From assembly GCF_021261325.1 (NCBI RefSeq), contig NZ_JAJSBI010000006.1:310001-374000 (forward strand): a stretch of 64,000 bases of DNA. The letters are read 5' to 3'. This document shows, piece after piece, positions 8,089-16,893 of this stretch (positions are counted from its first letter, which is position 1; the number at the start of each line of letters is the position of its first letter). Origin of the DNA: Streptomyces guryensis. GTDB lineage: Bacteria; Actinomycetota; Actinomycetes; Streptomycetales; Streptomycetaceae. The translations under genes were made by a program, and so were the position numbers. The notes under the pieces were generated by a model that made no database searches, had not been told where the DNA came from, and saw only the letters and a program-made list of their open reading frames with translations.

Positions 8089-10650
8089 TCACTCGGTGGC
8101 GATGGCCCGCAGGACATCCAGGCGTGCCGCCCGTCGGGCCGGGCGCAGGCCCGCGAGGGCGCCTGCCGTGAGGCCCACCAGGGCCACGACGGCGAGCTGC
8201 ACGGGTGGGATCGCGAAGGCGAAGGCGCTGTCGCCGGCGCCGTCCGAGGCCTTGACCAGCACCCAGCCGAGGAAGGCGCCCAGGCCCAGGCCGCCGATGG
8301 TGCCGAAGGCGGCGACCAGGACCGACTCCCAGCGGACCATGGCCCGCAGTTGGGGGCGGGTCTGGCCGACGGCCCTGAGCAGGCCCAGTTCGCGGGTGCG
8401 TTCGTGGATCGCCAGGGTGAGGGTGTTGGCGATGCCGAGCAGCGCGATCAGGACCGCCAGGGCGAGCAGGGCGTAGACGAGGGTCAGCATCATGTCGATG
8501 CCTCCGGCCGACGACTGCGCGTACTCGCTGCGGGTCTGGACCTCGGGGCTGCCGTAGCGGTCGGCGACCTTCTGTACGGCGGCCTTGCCCGCGTCCGTGC
8601 TCACGCCGTGCTTGAAGGTGACGGCGAGGAGGGTGTCGGCGTCCTGGGTGCGGTGCGGGGCCCAGGCGGCGCGGGTGATGACGTAGTCGCCGGCGAGTTC
8701 GGACCGGCCGTAGACCGCGCGGACGGTGAAGGTGCGCTTCTGGCCGTCGGTGAAGGTGAGTTGGGCCGAGTCGCCGGTGGTGAGGTGCTGCTTGCCGGCC
8801 TCCGCCCTGGTGAGGGCGAGTCCGTCGGTGCCCAGGTCGCGCAGGGAGCCGTCGACTTTGCCTAGGTCGAAGGTGCGCTGCAGGGCGACGGGGTCGGTGA
8901 CGGTCAGTGCGCGTCCCCTGCCGTCGACTTTCGCGACTCCGCGGCCCAGGCCCACGGCCGTGTCGACCTCCGGGAGTTGTTGGACCGCCCCGGCGAGCCG
9001 GGGGCTCAGGCCACTGCCGCCCGCGCCGAAGGACGGCGTGCTGACGGCGACGTCGCCGGCGAAGGACCGGGACACGGTCTGGTCCATGGTCGCCTTCAGG
9101 GAGGCGCCGAAGACGGTGAAGAGGGAGACCACCGCGACGCCGATCATCAGGGCACTGGCGGTGGCGGCCGTGCGCTTGGGGCTGCGCAGGGCGTTGCGCC
9201 GGGCGAGGCCGCCGGTCACACCACGGAATTTGTGCAGCGGGCCGCCGAGGATGCGTACGGCCGTGGTCGCGGCGACCGGGCCGAGGACGACGAACGCCAC
9301 CAGGGCGAGGACGGTGCCAAGTGCCGCCATTCCGATGGACGGCGAGACCAGAACCCCGCTGAGCGTGGTGGCGACGGCGAGGGCGGCGACGCCCAGGCCG
9401 GTGACGGCACGGGCGCGGGAGGCGCCGGAGGTGTCGACGGCCGTCTCGCGCAGAGCGGCCAGCGGGGCGGTGCGGCCGGCGCGCGCGGCGGGCATCAGCG
9501 CGGAGCCCAGGCAGACCACGATGCCGACCGCGAGTGGAAGCGCCATCGACAGGGCGCTGATGACCAGGTTGCCGTCGGGGAAGGGGAATCCGATCGCCGG
9601 GAACAGCGCCTGCAGGCCCGCGGCGATGCCGATGCCGCCCGCGAGACCGGCCGAGGAGGCGGTCACGGCGACGGCGGTGGCCTCGACCAGGGTCGTGGCG
9701 GTGACCTGGCGGCGAGAGGCGCCGAGGGCCCGCAACAGGGCGTTCTCGCGGGTGCGCTGGGCGACCACGATCGCGAAGGTGTTGTGGATGGAGAAGGTCG
9801 CGACGAGGAGGGCGATGCCGGAGAAGACGAGGAGGAAGGTGGTGAAGATGGTCAGGAACTGGCTGGAGATCATGTCGGTGTTCTCCTGGGCCGTCGCCTG
9901 ACCGGTGATGGCCTCGACTCCCTTGGGGAGTACGGGGGTCAGCCTGCCGACGAGTTCCTTCTCGCTGACGCCGGGGCCGGCCCGCACCTTGATGCTCGAC
10001 GCCTCGCCGGGGCGGGCGGTGAGGTACTTCTCGGCGTCGGCGCGGGTCATGCCGGTGAACGTCACCTGCGCCATGCCGTCCTCGCCGCCGAAGGTCGCGA
10101 GACCGACGATCGTCACCTTGACCGGGTCGGGGGTTCGGAGGGTGGTGGTGTCGCCGATCTTCAGGTTGCCCTTCTCGGCGGCGCCTCGGTTGACGACGAC
10201 CTCGCCGGACTTCTGCGGGGCGCGGCCCTCGGCGAGCTGGTACGGGTTGAGCTTGGCGTCGGTGATCCAGTTGCCGGCGAGGGTGGGCGGTCCCTTGCCG
10301 CCGATGGGCTTGCCGTTCTTGCCGACGAGTTGACCGGCGCCTTCGATGTCGGGTGCGGCGGCCGCGACTCCGGGCACCTGCTGGAGGGTGTTCACCAGGG
10401 CCGTGTCGACCGGTTGGCGCACGCCTTGGCTCTCGCCGGGTGTGGTGATGGCGTCGGCGCCGCGCACCACGGCGCCGGTGCCGCTGGTGGCGTTGCCGAA
10501 CATCGAGTCGAAACTGGCGCGCAGTGTGTCGCCCATGACGAGGGTGCCGGTCAGGAAGGCGACCCCGAGGAACACGGCGAGAAACGTGCCGGCGAAGCGC
10601 CGCTTGTGGGCACGCAGGGAGGACACGCTCAGGCGTACGGCGGCGTTCAT
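8089..10650 (-). CDS. ABC transporter permease with two FtsX domains (MacB/LolC-like)
   Basis: 853 residues. An N-terminal membrane segment (FLAVFLGVAFLTGTLVMGD) is followed by a large extracytoplasmic domain, a three-helix FtsX core (residues ~265-400), a second membrane segment and extracytoplasmic domain (~490-690), and a C-terminal FtsX core near residues 720-850. This double layout is typical of actinobacterial FtsX-type permeases thought to move lipids, peptides or drugs, or to transmit force to periplasmic partners. The ATG overlaps the stop of the ATPase gene (ATGA), showing translational coupling. Substrate unknown. Confidence 0.9.
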   Translation of the reverse strand: MNAAVRLSVSSLRAHKRRFAGTFLAVFLGVAFLTGTLVMGDTLRASFDSMFGNATSGTGAVVRGADAITTPGESQGVRQPVDTALVNTLQQVPGVAAAAPDIEGAGQLVGKNGKPIGGKGPPTLAGNWITDAKLNPYQLAEGRAPQKSGEVVVNRGAAEKGNLKIGDTTTLRTPDPVKVTIVGLATFGGEDGMAQVTFTGMTRADAEKYLTARPGEASSIKVRAGPGVSEKELVGRLTPVLPKGVEAITGQATAQENTDMISSQFLTIFTTFLLVFSGIALLVATFSIHNTFAIVVAQRTRENALLRALGASRRQVTATTLVEATAVAVTASSAGLAGGIGIAAGLQALFPAIGFPFPDGNLVISALSMALPLAVGIVVCLGSALMPAARAGRTAPLAALRETAVDTSGASRARAVTGLGVAALAVATTLSGVLVSPSIGMAALGTVLALVAFVVLGPVAATTAVRILGGPLHKFRGVTGGLARRNALRSPKRTAATASALMIGVAVVSLFTVFGASLKATMDQTVSRSFAGDVAVSTPSFGAGGSGLSPRLAGAVQQLPEVDTAVGLGRGVAKVDGRGRALTVTDPVALQRTFDLGKVDGSLRDLGTDGLALTRAEAGKQHLTTGDSAQLTFTDGQKRTFTVRAVYGRSELAGDYVITRAAWAPHRTQDADTLLAVTFKHGVSTDAGKAAVQKVADRYGSPEVQTRSEYAQSSAGGIDMMLTLVYALLALAVLIALLGIANTLTLAIHERTRELGLLRAVGQTRPQLRAMVRWESVLVAAFGTIGGLGLGAFLGWVLVKASDGAGDSAFAFAIPPVQLAVVALVGLTAGALAGLRPARRAARLDVLRAIATE

Positions 10651-11396
10651 GAGGACACCTCGAAGGCTTTCATGCGGTCCAGGACCTTGTCGGCGGTCGG
10701 GGACTCCATGCGGTCGACCAGGCGTCCGTCGGCGAGGAAGACGACCTCGTCGGCGTGGGCGGCGGCGACCGGGTCGTGGGTGACCATGACGACGGTGCGG
10801 GAGGTCTGGCGCACGGCACGGCCCAGCAGGCCGAGGACCTCCTCACCGGAGCGCGAGTCGAGGTTGCCGGTCGGCTCGTCGGCGAAGACGACGTCCGGGC
10901 GCCCCGCGAACGCCCTTGCCACGGCGACGCGTTGCTGCTGACCGCCGGAGAGTTCGGAGGGCCGGTGATGGAGGCGGTCGCGCAGGCCGACGACGTCGAT
11001 CAGGGCGTCGAGCCACTCCGGGTCCCCGTTGCCGCCGGCGAGGTCCAGCGGCAGCGTGATGTTCTCCGCGACGCTCAGCGTCGGCACCAGGTTGAACGCC
11101 TGGAAGACGAACCCGACGCGGTCGCGGCGCAGGAGGGTCAGACGGCGGTCGTCGAGGCCGTCCAGGGCGGTGTCGCCGATGTACGCGGCCCCCGAGGTGA
11201 GTGTGTCGAGGCCGGCCGCGCAGTGCAGCAGGGTGGACTTGCCGGAGCCCGAGGGCCCCATGATCGCGGTGAGGCGGCCGGCCGGGAAGCCGACGCTCAC
11301 CCCGTCCAGGGCCCTCACCTCGGTGTCGCCGCGGCCGTACACCTTCACGGCGTCGACGACCCGGGCGGCGGTACGGACGGCGGTCGTGGTGGTCAC
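10647..11396 (-). CDS. ABC transporter ATP-binding protein (MacB/LolD type)
   Basis: 249 residues with a complete nucleotide-binding domain: Walker A GPSGSGKST, Q-loop in VFQAFNLVP, signature LSGGQQQRVAVARA, Walker B VVFADEPTGNLDS and the switch histidine in VMVTHDP. The NLDS ending and LolD-like spacing match its FtsX partner downstream. The GTG start overlaps the stop of the preceding small gene (GTGA) and its stop overlaps the permease ATG, so the three genes form one coupled operon. Confidence 0.95.
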   Translation of the reverse strand: MTTTTAVRTAARVVDAVKVYGRGDTEVRALDGVSVGFPAGRLTAIMGPSGSGKSTLLHCAAGLDTLTSGAAYIGDTALDGLDDRRLTLLRRDRVGFVFQAFNLVPTLSVAENITLPLDLAGGNGDPEWLDALIDVVGLRDRLHHRPSELSGGQQQRVAVARAFAGRPDVVFADEPTGNLDSRSGEEVLGLLGRAVRQTSRTVVMVTHDPVAAAHADEVVFLADGRLVDRMESPTADKVLDRMKAFEVSS

Positions 11397-11680
11397 GCCG
11401 CACCGCCCTTGGTGCGGCCGAACTGCTCGTCCAGCACGGACAGTCGGCGCCAGTACTCGTCCTCGTCGATCTCACCGGAGGCGAAGCGGCGGCCGAGCAC
11501 CGCCAGGGGTGAGTCGCCGGCGGGACGGGTGTCCCCCATGGCCCGCCACGGGCCGCCGCGGCCGCGCCACACGGTGCGGCGCAGGACGGTCACGACGCCT
11601 GTCACGACGGCCGCCCAGATCAGCGGGAAGAACAGGATCCACGGGCCGGGGCCGCCGTGCCAGTCTGCGAGGGTCTGCAT
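11393..11680 (-). CDS. Small membrane protein with a C-terminal SHOCT domain
   Basis: 95 residues: one membrane helix (WILFFPLIWAAVVTGVVTVL, ~14-33), an Arg/Gly-rich linker, and a C-terminal short helical domain LAVLGRRFASGEIDEDEYWRRLSVL of the SHOCT type. SHOCT domains are short oligomerisation motifs at the ends of membrane proteins. It is the first gene of the ABC operon, and its stop overlaps the ATPase start. Confidence 0.8.
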   Translation of the reverse strand: MQTLADWHGGPGPWILFFPLIWAAVVTGVVTVLRRTVWRGRGGPWRAMGDTRPAGDSPLAVLGRRFASGEIDEDEYWRRLSVLDEQFGRTKGGAA

Positions 11681-11838
11681 CTCGGGTCATCTCCTGAGTG
11701 GGTCTGCGGTGCTGCTTGCGGTGATGCGTCGAGACTCGCGCCGAGGAGGGGTCCGGGTCGTCGTACGGCCAGCGGCAGTGCGTGTACCTCCCGGGGAGTA
11801 CGCCGGGTCGTGGCCGCTGCTCCCCAAAGGCTCGACTT

Positions 11839-11860
11839 CTGTAACTACTAGTATGTACAG
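11839..11860. promoter_or_regulatory. Imperfect 22-bp palindrome, probable TetR operator overlapping a promoter
   Basis: CTGTA-N12-TACAG around a central TACTAGTA; 18 of 22 positions are symmetric. A good -10 hexamer (TAGTAT, 11849-11854) lies inside it, so transcription would start only a few bases before the TetR ATG at 11868, giving a nearly leaderless mRNA. Position and symmetry suggest autoregulation by the TetR protein. Confidence 0.65.
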
Positions 11861-11867
11861 TCAGTGC

Positions 11868-12437
11868 ATGAGCACCTCGGAGACCACTTCGGACCGGCTG
11901 ATCGAGTCCACTCGTGAGCTGCTGTGGGAGCGCGGTTACGTGGGCACCAGCCCCAAGGCGATCCTGGAGCGCTCGGGCGCCGGACAGGGCAGCATGTACC
12001 ACCACTTCAAGGGCAAGCCCGATCTCGCACTGGCGGCGATCCGGCGGACGGCCGAGGAGTTGCGGGCTACCGCCGAGGGAGTACTCGGCGGTCCGGGGAC
12101 GCCGTACGAGCGGATCGAGGCGTATCTGCTGCGCGAGCGTGACGTGCTGCGCGGCTGCCCCGTCGGGCGTCTGACGATGGATCCGGACGTCATCGCCAGC
12201 GACGAACTGCGCGCACCGGTCGACGAGACGCTGGACGCGATCCGCGAGCTGATCGCCAAAATCGTCGAAGAAGGCAAGGAGCAGGGCGGGTTCGCGCCCT
12301 CGCTGGACGGCGAGGAGATCGCCGCGACCGTGCTCGCGACGGTCCAGGGCGGCTACGTCCTCGCGCGCGCCTCCGGCTCCCCCGCCGCCTTCGACGCCGG
12401 CGTCCGAGGGCTGCTCTCCCTTCTCGCCCCGCGTTAG
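11868..12437 (+). CDS. TetR/AcrR-family transcriptional regulator
   Basis: 189 residues from ATG 11868; no ribosome site is visible, consistent with a leaderless or nearly leaderless transcript, and ATG 11853 is an alternative. The N-terminal TetR helix-turn-helix is clear (DRLIESTRELLWERGYVGTSPKAILERSGAGQGSMYHHFKGKPDLALAAI). The C-terminal ligand domain has GCPVGRLTMD, as in the LmrA/YxaF-like C-terminal family. It is the first gene of a tight operon with the cupin, DUF4865, phosphotriesterase-like and tautomerase genes (gaps of 12 bp, 11 bp, a 4-bp overlap and 22 bp), so its ligand is probably the substrate of those enzymes. Confidence 0.9.
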   Translation: MSTSETTSDRLIESTRELLWERGYVGTSPKAILERSGAGQGSMYHHFKGKPDLALAAIRRTAEELRATAEGVLGGPGTPYERIEAYLLRERDVLRGCPVGRLTMDPDVIASDELRAPVDETLDAIRELIAKIVEEGKEQGGFAPSLDGEEIAATVLATVQGGYVLARASGSPAAFDAGVRGLLSLLAPR

Positions 12438-12449
12438 GAGTTCAGGTCC

Positions 12450-12845
12450 GTGCACATCACAAGGAAGCGCCCCGACACCCGGCAGGGCCCGGCGGAGAAC
12501 TTCACCGGCTCGGTGTGGCTCGACGAGATAGCCGCGCCCACGGCCCCGTCCCGGCTGCGCATGTTCAACGTCCACTTCACACCCGGCGCCCACACCGCCT
12601 GGCACCGCCATCCGCACGGCCAGGTGCTGCACGTCCTGGAGGGCGAGGGGCTGGTGCAACGCAAGGGCGGCACACCGGAGTTGATCCGCGCGGGTGACAC
12701 CGTGTGGATCGAGCCCGACGAGTGGCACTGGCACGGCGCCGGGCCGCGCACCTTCATGACGCATCTCGCGGTCGTCGAGGCCGCCGACGACGGCACCACC
12801 ACGGAGTGGGACGCGCACGTCGGCCCGGAGGACTACCCCGCCTGA
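12450..12845 (+). CDS. Cupin-domain protein
   Basis: 131 residues, start GTG 12450 with AGGAG upstream. Single-domain cupin: motif 1 is HTAWHRHPHGQVLHVLEGEG (two His, one Gln where Glu is usual) and motif 2 is GDTVWIEPDEWHWHGAG with the metal histidine. Similar small cupins accompany carboxymuconolactone-decarboxylase-like or tautomerase genes. It is probably a metal-dependent isomerase, lyase or oxygenase acting on the same small molecule as its operon partners; the reaction is unknown. Confidence 0.85.
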   Translation: MHITRKRPDTRQGPAENFTGSVWLDEIAAPTAPSRLRMFNVHFTPGAHTAWHRHPHGQVLHVLEGEGLVQRKGGTPELIRAGDTVWIEPDEWHWHGAGPRTFMTHLAVVEAADDGTTTEWDAHVGPEDYPA

Positions 12846-12856
12846 GGAGGCATCCG

Positions 12857-13441
12857 ATGCACGCCATGCAGTACGAGCTGACCCTGCCCGCCGACTACGA
12901 CACGAGCATCATCCGGGGCCGTGTCGCCCGTATCGGGCATCTGCTGGACGACTGGGAGGGCCTCGGCTTCAAGACGTACCTCCTGCGGGAGCGCGGGGTG
13001 CACGGCTCGCCGGTCAACCAATACGCGCCGTTCTACCTGTGGAACACCACGGAGGGCATGAACGCCTTCCTGTGGGGCGGCGCCTTCCAGGGGCTCAGCA
13101 ACGACTTCGGGCGGCCGTCGGTCCGGCAGTGGACAGGCCTGGCGTACGAGGAGGGCGGCGTCCCGGGCTCACCGGCGCGGTTCGCGGTGCGGCGACGTCA
13201 ACCGGTGCCTGAGGGCGTGGTGTTGGCCGACGTGATGGCGGACACGGCGCGGGAGACCGCGCGGCTGGCCGGCGAGGACGGTGCGGTGCTTGCGGCGGCA
13301 GCCGTGGACCCGAGCCGTTGGGAGCTGGTCCACTTCTCGTTGTGGGAGCACGACACGCCGAAGGCCGAGGGCGATGTGTTCGAGGTGCTGCACATGTCGG
13401 CACCGGGGCGGGACCGGTTGCCGCGCGGGCGGCAGTGGTGA
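12857..13441 (+). CDS. DUF4865 family protein
   Basis: 194 residues from ATG 12857 behind GAGGAGG. The opening MHAMQYELTLPADYD and the WNTTEGMNAFLWGGAFQGLSNDFGRP segment are characteristic of the DUF4865 family. These proteins look like two ferredoxin-like (monooxygenase or EthD-like) halves, but no reaction is established to my knowledge. Its GTGA overlap with the phosphotriesterase-like gene and the repeated association of DUF4865 with tautomerases suggest a shared pathway. Confidence 0.8.
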   Translation: MHAMQYELTLPADYDTSIIRGRVARIGHLLDDWEGLGFKTYLLRERGVHGSPVNQYAPFYLWNTTEGMNAFLWGGAFQGLSNDFGRPSVRQWTGLAYEEGGVPGSPARFAVRRRQPVPEGVVLADVMADTARETARLAGEDGAVLAAAAVDPSRWELVHFSLWEHDTPKAEGDVFEVLHMSAPGRDRLPRGRQW

Positions 13442-14346
13442 GCAGCGTCCGCACGGTGCTGGGGGACGTGCGGCCCGAGGATCTGGGCGTGTGCGACGCG
13501 CACGACCATCTCTTCCTCAGCAGCCCGCAGCTGCCCGGCCGGGAGCTGGGCGACGCCACCGCCGCGCGGGCCGAGTTGGAGGCGTTCCGTGCGGCGGGCG
13601 GGTCGAGCGTCGTCCAGTGGACGCCTTGGGGGATGGGACGGCGGGCCGCCGACCTGCCCCTGCTGTCCCGAGCGGCCGGCGTGCACGTGGTCTGCGCGAC
13701 CGGACTGCACCAAGCCGCCCACTACACAACGCAGTTGCTCGACGAGCTGCGCGGCAGGCTCGCCGACGTGTTCGTCTCCGAACTCACCGAAGGAATCGGC
13801 ACATCCGGCGTCCGCGCCGGGATCGTGAAGGTTGCGGGCGGCTTCCACGCCCTCGACACGCACGCCCGATGGACCATGATCGCGGCGGCCGAGGCGCACC
13901 ATGCCACGGGGGCGCCGATCGCCGTCCACCTGGAGATGGGGACGGGCGCGCTCGACGTGTTTGACCTGCTGTGCAGCGAGCTGGGCGTCCCACCGCACCG
14001 CGTGATCCTCGGTCACCTCAACCGCTCCCCCGACCTCGTGGTCCAGCGTCAGGCCGCGGAGGCGGGCTGCTGGCTCGCCTTCGACGGCCCGTCCCGCGCC
14101 CACCACACCACCGACTGGCGCATGCCGCGCGCCGTACAGGCCCTCGCCGAGGCGGGCTTCGGGCACCGGCTGCTGCTCGGCGGGGACACCGTGGTCGCCG
14201 GGGCGCGGTCGGTCGACGGCGGGCCGGGGATGCCGTATCTACTGCGCAGGGTGCGGCCGCGGCTCGCGCTGGAGCTGGGCGAGGAACTGACGAACCGCGT
14301 CCTCACGGAGAACCCCGGCCGGGCGTTCGCCGTCGAGTGGCGCTGA
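13438..14346 (+). CDS. Phosphotriesterase-family metal hydrolase (lactonase-like)
   Basis: 302 residues from GTG 13438, overlapping the DUF4865 stop by 4 bp. An amidohydrolase-superfamily TIM barrel of the phosphotriesterase-related branch, with visible ligands: HxH in DAHDHLF, the bridging lysine in IVKVAGGF, histidines in AVHLEMG and ILGHLNRSPD, and the late aspartate in LLGGDTV. Most members of this branch are lactonases rather than true phosphotriesterases. With a tautomerase and a cupin alongside, hydrolysis of a lactone or enol-lactone is the best guess. Confidence 0.85.
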   Translation: MSSVRTVLGDVRPEDLGVCDAHDHLFLSSPQLPGRELGDATAARAELEAFRAAGGSSVVQWTPWGMGRRAADLPLLSRAAGVHVVCATGLHQAAHYTTQLLDELRGRLADVFVSELTEGIGTSGVRAGIVKVAGGFHALDTHARWTMIAAAEAHHATGAPIAVHLEMGTGALDVFDLLCSELGVPPHRVILGHLNRSPDLVVQRQAAEAGCWLAFDGPSRAHHTTDWRMPRAVQALAEAGFGHRLLLGGDTVVAGARSVDGGPGMPYLLRRVRPRLALELGEELTNRVLTENPGRAFAVEWR

Positions 14347-14368
14347 GCGGAAAGGAGGACCACCCCCC

Positions 14369-14764
14369 ATGCCCTTGGTCCGTATCGACGCGCTGGGAGC
14401 CGGCCCGACACGCCTCGACGCGCTCGGCAGAGCCGTGCACGAGGCGTTGGTGGAGACGCTCGGCATCCCCGCCGACGACAACTTCCAGATCCTGGTCGGA
14501 CACGACGGCACCAACGGCACGCTCCGGTACGGCGGTTACCTCGGCGTGCAGCGCGACCACGGCATCGTCTATGTCGCGATCACCATGCGCTGCGGCCGCA
14601 CGGCTGCCCAGAAACAGGCGTTGTACCGGCGCATCGCCGAACTCGCCCAGGCCTACGCGGGGACCGAGCCGCGGAACGTCTTCGTCACCGTGACCGAGAA
14701 CGAGTCGGCCGACTGGTCGCTGGGTCACGGGGCTGCGCAGTACCTCGATGCCGCCGGCGCATGA
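14369..14764 (+). CDS. 4-oxalocrotonate-tautomerase-family protein
   Basis: 131 residues, ATG 14369 behind AAAGGAGG. Mature proteins of this superfamily use an N-terminal proline as base; here Pro follows the initiator Met (MPLVRIDALG). The length corresponds to the longer, fused-tautomerase size class. It is the last gene of the TetR-led operon and ends 9 bp from the convergent next gene. Likely an enol-keto isomerase in the same pathway. Confidence 0.85.
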   Translation: MPLVRIDALGAGPTRLDALGRAVHEALVETLGIPADDNFQILVGHDGTNGTLRYGGYLGVQRDHGIVYVAITMRCGRTAAQKQALYRRIAELAQAYAGTEPRNVFVTVTENESADWSLGHGAAQYLDAAGA

Positions 14765-14773
14765 CCCCCCGTA

Positions 14774-15301
14774 TCAACGGCAGAGCTCGTCCAAGTCCTC
14801 GGCGAAGGCCGGGAACTCGGCCTGCGCCTCGGCGATGATCTCCCGGGCGGTGCGGCGCGGGGTGGTGGCGTGCCGCTCGGCGAGTTCGGACAGCGCCGCG
14901 GCCGGTCGGGTTTCGCGCTGCTCGTACTCGATGACCTCCATCGGGCCCAGGCCGTCGGCCAGCACCCACAGGAAGTCGGAGAGGTTTGCGGCGATGACGC
15001 CCCGCTCCCCCTCCGACCCGAGGAACACCACGGGCTGTTCGGTGAGGGGCCGGCCGGGTCGCACGCACCAGAGGGCGGCGAGGCCTCCGGTCCCGTCCTG
15101 TCCGAAGACCCGGTAGGCGTCGCCGTCCAGCTCGTGGTTGCCGGTCCAGTGCCGGATCCAGTCGGTGGTCTCCTCGGCGGAGTCGAAGGCGCCGTACGGC
15201 TCGAAGTCGATGCCCTCGCCGTCGTCGTAGTCGAACTCCACCTCGGCCACGGCGGCCAGGGCGGGCGGGAAGCGGCGGTCGTCGCCGGTCGTCTCGATCA
15301 T
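14774..15301 (-). CDS. Hypothetical acidic protein, SMI1/KNR4-like
   Basis: 175 residues, strongly acidic in the first half (VEFDYDDGEGIDFEPYG). The segment QPVVFLGSEGERGVIAANLSDFLWVLADGLGPMEVIEY resembles SMI1/KNR4-like proteins, which often serve as immunity or interaction modules. The assignment is tentative. The start ATG 15301 has only a weak ribosome site. It is monocistronic, convergent with the tautomerase gene, and sits downstream of the reductoisomerase gene. Confidence 0.6.
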   Translation of the reverse strand: MIETTGDDRRFPPALAAVAEVEFDYDDGEGIDFEPYGAFDSAEETTDWIRHWTGNHELDGDAYRVFGQDGTGGLAALWCVRPGRPLTEQPVVFLGSEGERGVIAANLSDFLWVLADGLGPMEVIEYEQRETRPAAALSELAERHATTPRRTAREIIAEAQAEFPAFAEDLDELCR

Positions 15302-15335
15302 GCCCGCAGGCTAGCCGCCGCCACTGACAACGACC

Positions 15336-16805
15336 TCAGGAGACGGAGATGTCCACGGACGGCCGCAGTTTCGCCGCCGCGGCCAGCGCCTCGTGCACAG
15401 GGTGGGTTTCGAAAGCCGTCAACAGGGCCTCGTCCGCGGGATGTTCGGCGGCCGGGAAGGCGATCTGCCCGTAGGCCGACTGGAAGCGGGGGCCCCAGCG
15501 GCGGGCGCCGAGACGGGCCGTGCGGGAGCAGTTGTCGACCATGTGAGCGACGTCGCGGGCGTGCATGTAGGGCAGCAGGGAGTCGACGGCCTCGATGACG
15601 GACTCGTTGACGATCTCCGACCAGGGGTGGCCGCGTTCGGCGAACTCGTCGATCTGGGCCGTCATCGTGGCGACGAACACACCCGCGGTGAACGGCTCCA
15701 CCGGCAGGTCCCGTTCGCCGCGCCGGGCGTGCACCTCGTCGCCGACCGACCACATCGGCGAGCCGCCGATCTCGCTCATCGGTCGGCTGCCGAGCCGCCG
15801 TTCGGCGAGGATCACGCTGCGCAGCTCGGTGCCGTCGGCAACCTCGTCGTAGATCTCGGCCACGATCTCGCGGGCGGACGCGTACGTCGCGGTGTACGCA
15901 CGGTCGAAGACGTCCCGTCCGGTCGCGTCGAGGCCCTCGCGCACGGCGCGCATCCCGCTGTGCGAGATGGTGCGGGCGATCGGTCCGGTGATGTTCTCGC
16001 AGGTCTTCTCGTACGCGGCGACGGGGTCGTCGCCGACGAGGCGGGCGCGGGTGTAGAGGCTCTCGACGATGCCGTGCACGGCGCCGAGCAGGATGGCGCG
16101 TTCCCCGACGATGTCGGAGAGGTACTCGCTGTCGAGCGTGGTGCGGAAGGTGTACGGCGATCCGAGCGCCACCGACCAGCCGAGCGCGAGGTCGGTGGCA
16201 CGGCCGTCGGGGTCGGCGTGGACGGCGTAACTGCTGTTGATTCCGGCGCCGTTGATGTCCTCGCCCTGCCGGTACAGGCGGCGCACGGAGTCACCCATTC
16301 CCTTGGGGCACACGGCGATCACTCCGTGCCCGGGCGGGAACCCCCCGCCGGTTTCCCGGAGATGGCCGAGCAGGAAGCCGTGCGAGAGGCCGATGACGGC
16401 ACTGGGCTTGAGAGCCGCGAAGATCTCCTGGTGGTGGGCGGCGAGAGCGGCGTCCGCGATCAGGAGGATCACGAGGTCGCTGTCGGCGGTGACGGCGAGC
16501 CAGTCGCCGAGTGTGCCGTTCTCCTCCGTGAAGCCGTGGGCCCGGGCATCGGCGGCCGAGGCGGAGCCCGGGCGCAGTCCGACGGCCACCCGGATGTCGG
16601 CGCCGGCCAGCGAGTCGCGCAGGTTGAGGGCCTGGGCGCGACCCTGTGGACCCCAGCCGATCACACCGATGCGGCGGACGCCGGCGAAGGCCTGCGGCAG
16701 CAGCGGGAAGAGGTGGCGGCCGCCGCGCAGGATGGTCTCGGTGCCGCCGGGCACGTCCATCGTTTCGAGGGAGAAGACACGGGAGGTGTACGTCGTCGAG
16801 GTCAT
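15336..16805 (-). CDS. ilvC: Class II (plant-type) ketol-acid reductoisomerase
   Basis: 489 residues from ATG 16805. The enzyme isomerises and reduces acetolactate or acetohydroxybutyrate in branched-chain amino-acid synthesis, using NADPH and Mg2+. Visible motifs in order: Rossmann region IGVIGWGPQGRAQALNLRDS, GFTEENGTLGD, GLSHGFLLGHL, VIAVCPKGMG, NGAGINSSYAVH, RATDLALGWSVALGSP, ERAILLGAVHGIVE, the metal-site segment NESVIEAVDSLLPYMHAR, VDNCSRTARLG and the ending LRPSVDIS. The length and wording match chloroplast enzymes far better than the ~330-residue class I enzyme usual in Streptomyces, so this is probably an extra, transferred copy. It is divergent from an IlvY-like regulator. Confidence 0.92.
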   Translation of the reverse strand: MTSTTYTSRVFSLETMDVPGGTETILRGGRHLFPLLPQAFAGVRRIGVIGWGPQGRAQALNLRDSLAGADIRVAVGLRPGSASAADARAHGFTEENGTLGDWLAVTADSDLVILLIADAALAAHHQEIFAALKPSAVIGLSHGFLLGHLRETGGGFPPGHGVIAVCPKGMGDSVRRLYRQGEDINGAGINSSYAVHADPDGRATDLALGWSVALGSPYTFRTTLDSEYLSDIVGERAILLGAVHGIVESLYTRARLVGDDPVAAYEKTCENITGPIARTISHSGMRAVREGLDATGRDVFDRAYTATYASAREIVAEIYDEVADGTELRSVILAERRLGSRPMSEIGGSPMWSVGDEVHARRGERDLPVEPFTAGVFVATMTAQIDEFAERGHPWSEIVNESVIEAVDSLLPYMHARDVAHMVDNCSRTARLGARRWGPRFQSAYGQIAFPAAEHPADEALLTAFETHPVHEALAAAAKLRPSVDISVS

Positions 16806-16831
16806 GGTCGAGTTGTAGGCTCCGGGAGAGC

Positions 16832-16848
16832 GTTGCAGCAAGCGCAAC
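16832..16848. promoter_or_regulatory. LysR-type T-N11-A palindrome between ilvC and the regulator
   Basis: GTTGC-N7-GCAAC; the inner TGC-N7-GCA fits the T-N11-A LysR box. It lies 27 bp before the reductoisomerase start and 46 bp before the LysR start, where an IlvY-like protein would bind to control both genes. Confidence 0.6.
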
Positions 16849-16893
16849 ATACGCAGCTGGGTGTTGCGTGAAGCGAAAGAGTGAGGTCACGGC

